From Phycisphaerae bacterium (lineage in GTDB: Bacteria; Planctomycetota; Phycisphaerae; Sedimentisphaerales; SG8-4), in assembly GCA_030614945.1 (NCBI GenBank), contig JAUXAH010000156.1, positions 1 through 5,212 of the forward strand: a stretch of 5,212 nt of DNA, read 5' to 3'. The first letter of the stretch is position 1. The number at the start of each line of letters is the position of its first letter. The notes under the pieces were generated by a model. That model did not search any database, was not told the origin of the DNA, and saw only the letters and a program-made list of their open reading frames with translations. Position numbers and translations under genes: made by a program. Of the stretch, positions 4,859-5,212 are shown piece by piece.

Positions 4859-5185
4859 GGGAGCGGAAGGAGCCCGCGGGCGGCGGGGCGTGCCCGGCCG
4901 CCCGCCAGTGAAGCGCGTACTCGCGCCAGCCCAGGGGGAAGGAGGGGCCTGCACACGGGCCAAGAGGCGGGATCGGGCGGCCCGCAGCCAGGGGGACGAG
5001 AGAAGGATCCCCACACCAGAGGCCAGAAGCCCCCGGAGGCGGCAGCGGGCGGCCCGAACCGCCGGGTCGAGACACGACAGCGGGAACAAGCAGCCGCAGG
5101 GGGGCGCGAGGACACCAGGAGGGGGATCCCCAGGGGGATGGATCCCCTACCACCCCAGGGCACTGCAGCCGCGCCTCCGCTCCTC

Positions 5186-5208
5186 GCGCCGCCCGGCGGC
5201 GCCTTTTT
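5186..5208 (+). terminator. Intrinsic terminator on the plus strand at the window edge
   Basis: GCGCCGC (5186-5192) pairs with GCGGCGC (5196-5202) across a three-base loop, followed by C and TTTTT (5204-5208), the standard layout for rho-independent termination in the plus direction. No plus-strand gene in the window needs it; it could end a plus-strand non-coding transcript from the G-rich region or be chance in GC-rich DNA. Confidence 0.5.
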
Positions 5209-5212
5209 GGCA

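Larger units (their letters stand above)
4757..5212. other. GC-rich non-coding region with hairpins, no credible gene
   Basis: Open frames exist on the minus strand up to 5163 but have no SD, low-complexity Pro/Arg/Ser/Gly translations and several competing frames, as expected of GC-rich non-coding DNA. Strong hairpins are present: 4792-4798 with 4802-4808 (7 bp, loop GAA); 4817-4830 with 4845-4858 (14 bp, 14-nt loop); 4877-4884 with 4897-4904 (8 bp, inner G/C pairs also possible); 4913-4917 with 4922-4926 (5 bp); and a bulged hairpin around 5121-5148 with GGATCC cores. An 11-base direct repeat, CGGGCGGCCCG, occurs at 4974-4984 and 5046-5056. The plus strand is rich in runs of four to seven G. 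Confidence 0.6.

Noticed and set aside
4697..5089. N-terminal extension of the 207-residue gene up to 5089
   Set aside because: It would read through the promoter and SD at 4702-4755, and the added residues are Arg/Pro/Ser-rich with no conserved pattern; the paralogous N-terminus also starts at MxKLK.
4752..5163. Two overlapping minus-strand frames in the GC-rich upstream region
   Set aside because: Several frames are open at once, all Pro/Arg/Gly/Ser-rich, without SD; typical of GC-rich non-coding DNA.
1..5212. CRISPR array, tRNA, rRNA or insertion sequence
   Set aside because: No regularly spaced repeats, no tRNA cloverleaf with a T-loop signature, no rRNA stretches recognised, and no transposase or terminal inverted repeats.

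Overview
This window looks like a piece of a GC-rich, uncultured tailed-phage genome or prophage. Every convincing gene is on the minus strand, packed tightly with short gaps or start/stop overlaps and good Shine-Dalgarno (SD) sites. Two genes carry the short N-terminal module often seen in phage virion or appendage proteins from environmental sequences, and most of the rest are small orphan proteins. No integrase, terminase, capsid, replication or host housekeeping gene is visible, so neither host nor phage lineage can be named. The promoters are sigma70-like, which points to a bacterial host.

Reading the minus strand from its upstream end (right to left): positions about 4757-5212 hold no credible gene. 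They are a very GC-rich non-coding stretch with several strong hairpins and, at the window edge, a plus-strand intrinsic terminator. A near-consensus promoter (4727-4755) then drives a 207-residue protein (4073-4696) with the N-terminal module and a fibronectin-III-like C-terminal part. A 354-nt gap follows, containing an unusually well-formed 140-nt RNA-like fold (3908-4047) built around a tight three-way junction. Next is a 584-residue protein (1964-3718), with the same N-terminal module followed by a beta-propeller-like region with BNR-like repeats.

A second near-consensus promoter (1929-1957) starts six bases after that gene ends and drives a compact operon of six small genes: a 76-residue ribbon-helix-helix protein (1661-1891), a 36-residue single-pass membrane peptide joined to both neighbours by GTGA and ATGA overlaps (1554-1664), an 80-residue zinc-ribbon protein (1315-1557), a 138-residue exported protein with a signal peptide (912-1328), and two tandem paralogues of 104 residues each (585-899 and 255-569). 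Positions 1-254 downstream show only short hairpins.

A reasonable but unproven reading is that the first unit supplies surface or appendage proteins of the virion, while the second is an accessory cassette with its own DNA-binding protein at its head, producing small membrane, exported and helical proteins that may act on the host cell. The most interesting signals are the three-way-junction RNA candidate, the doubly overlapped 36-residue membrane peptide, and the two promoters that share sequence beyond the usual boxes.
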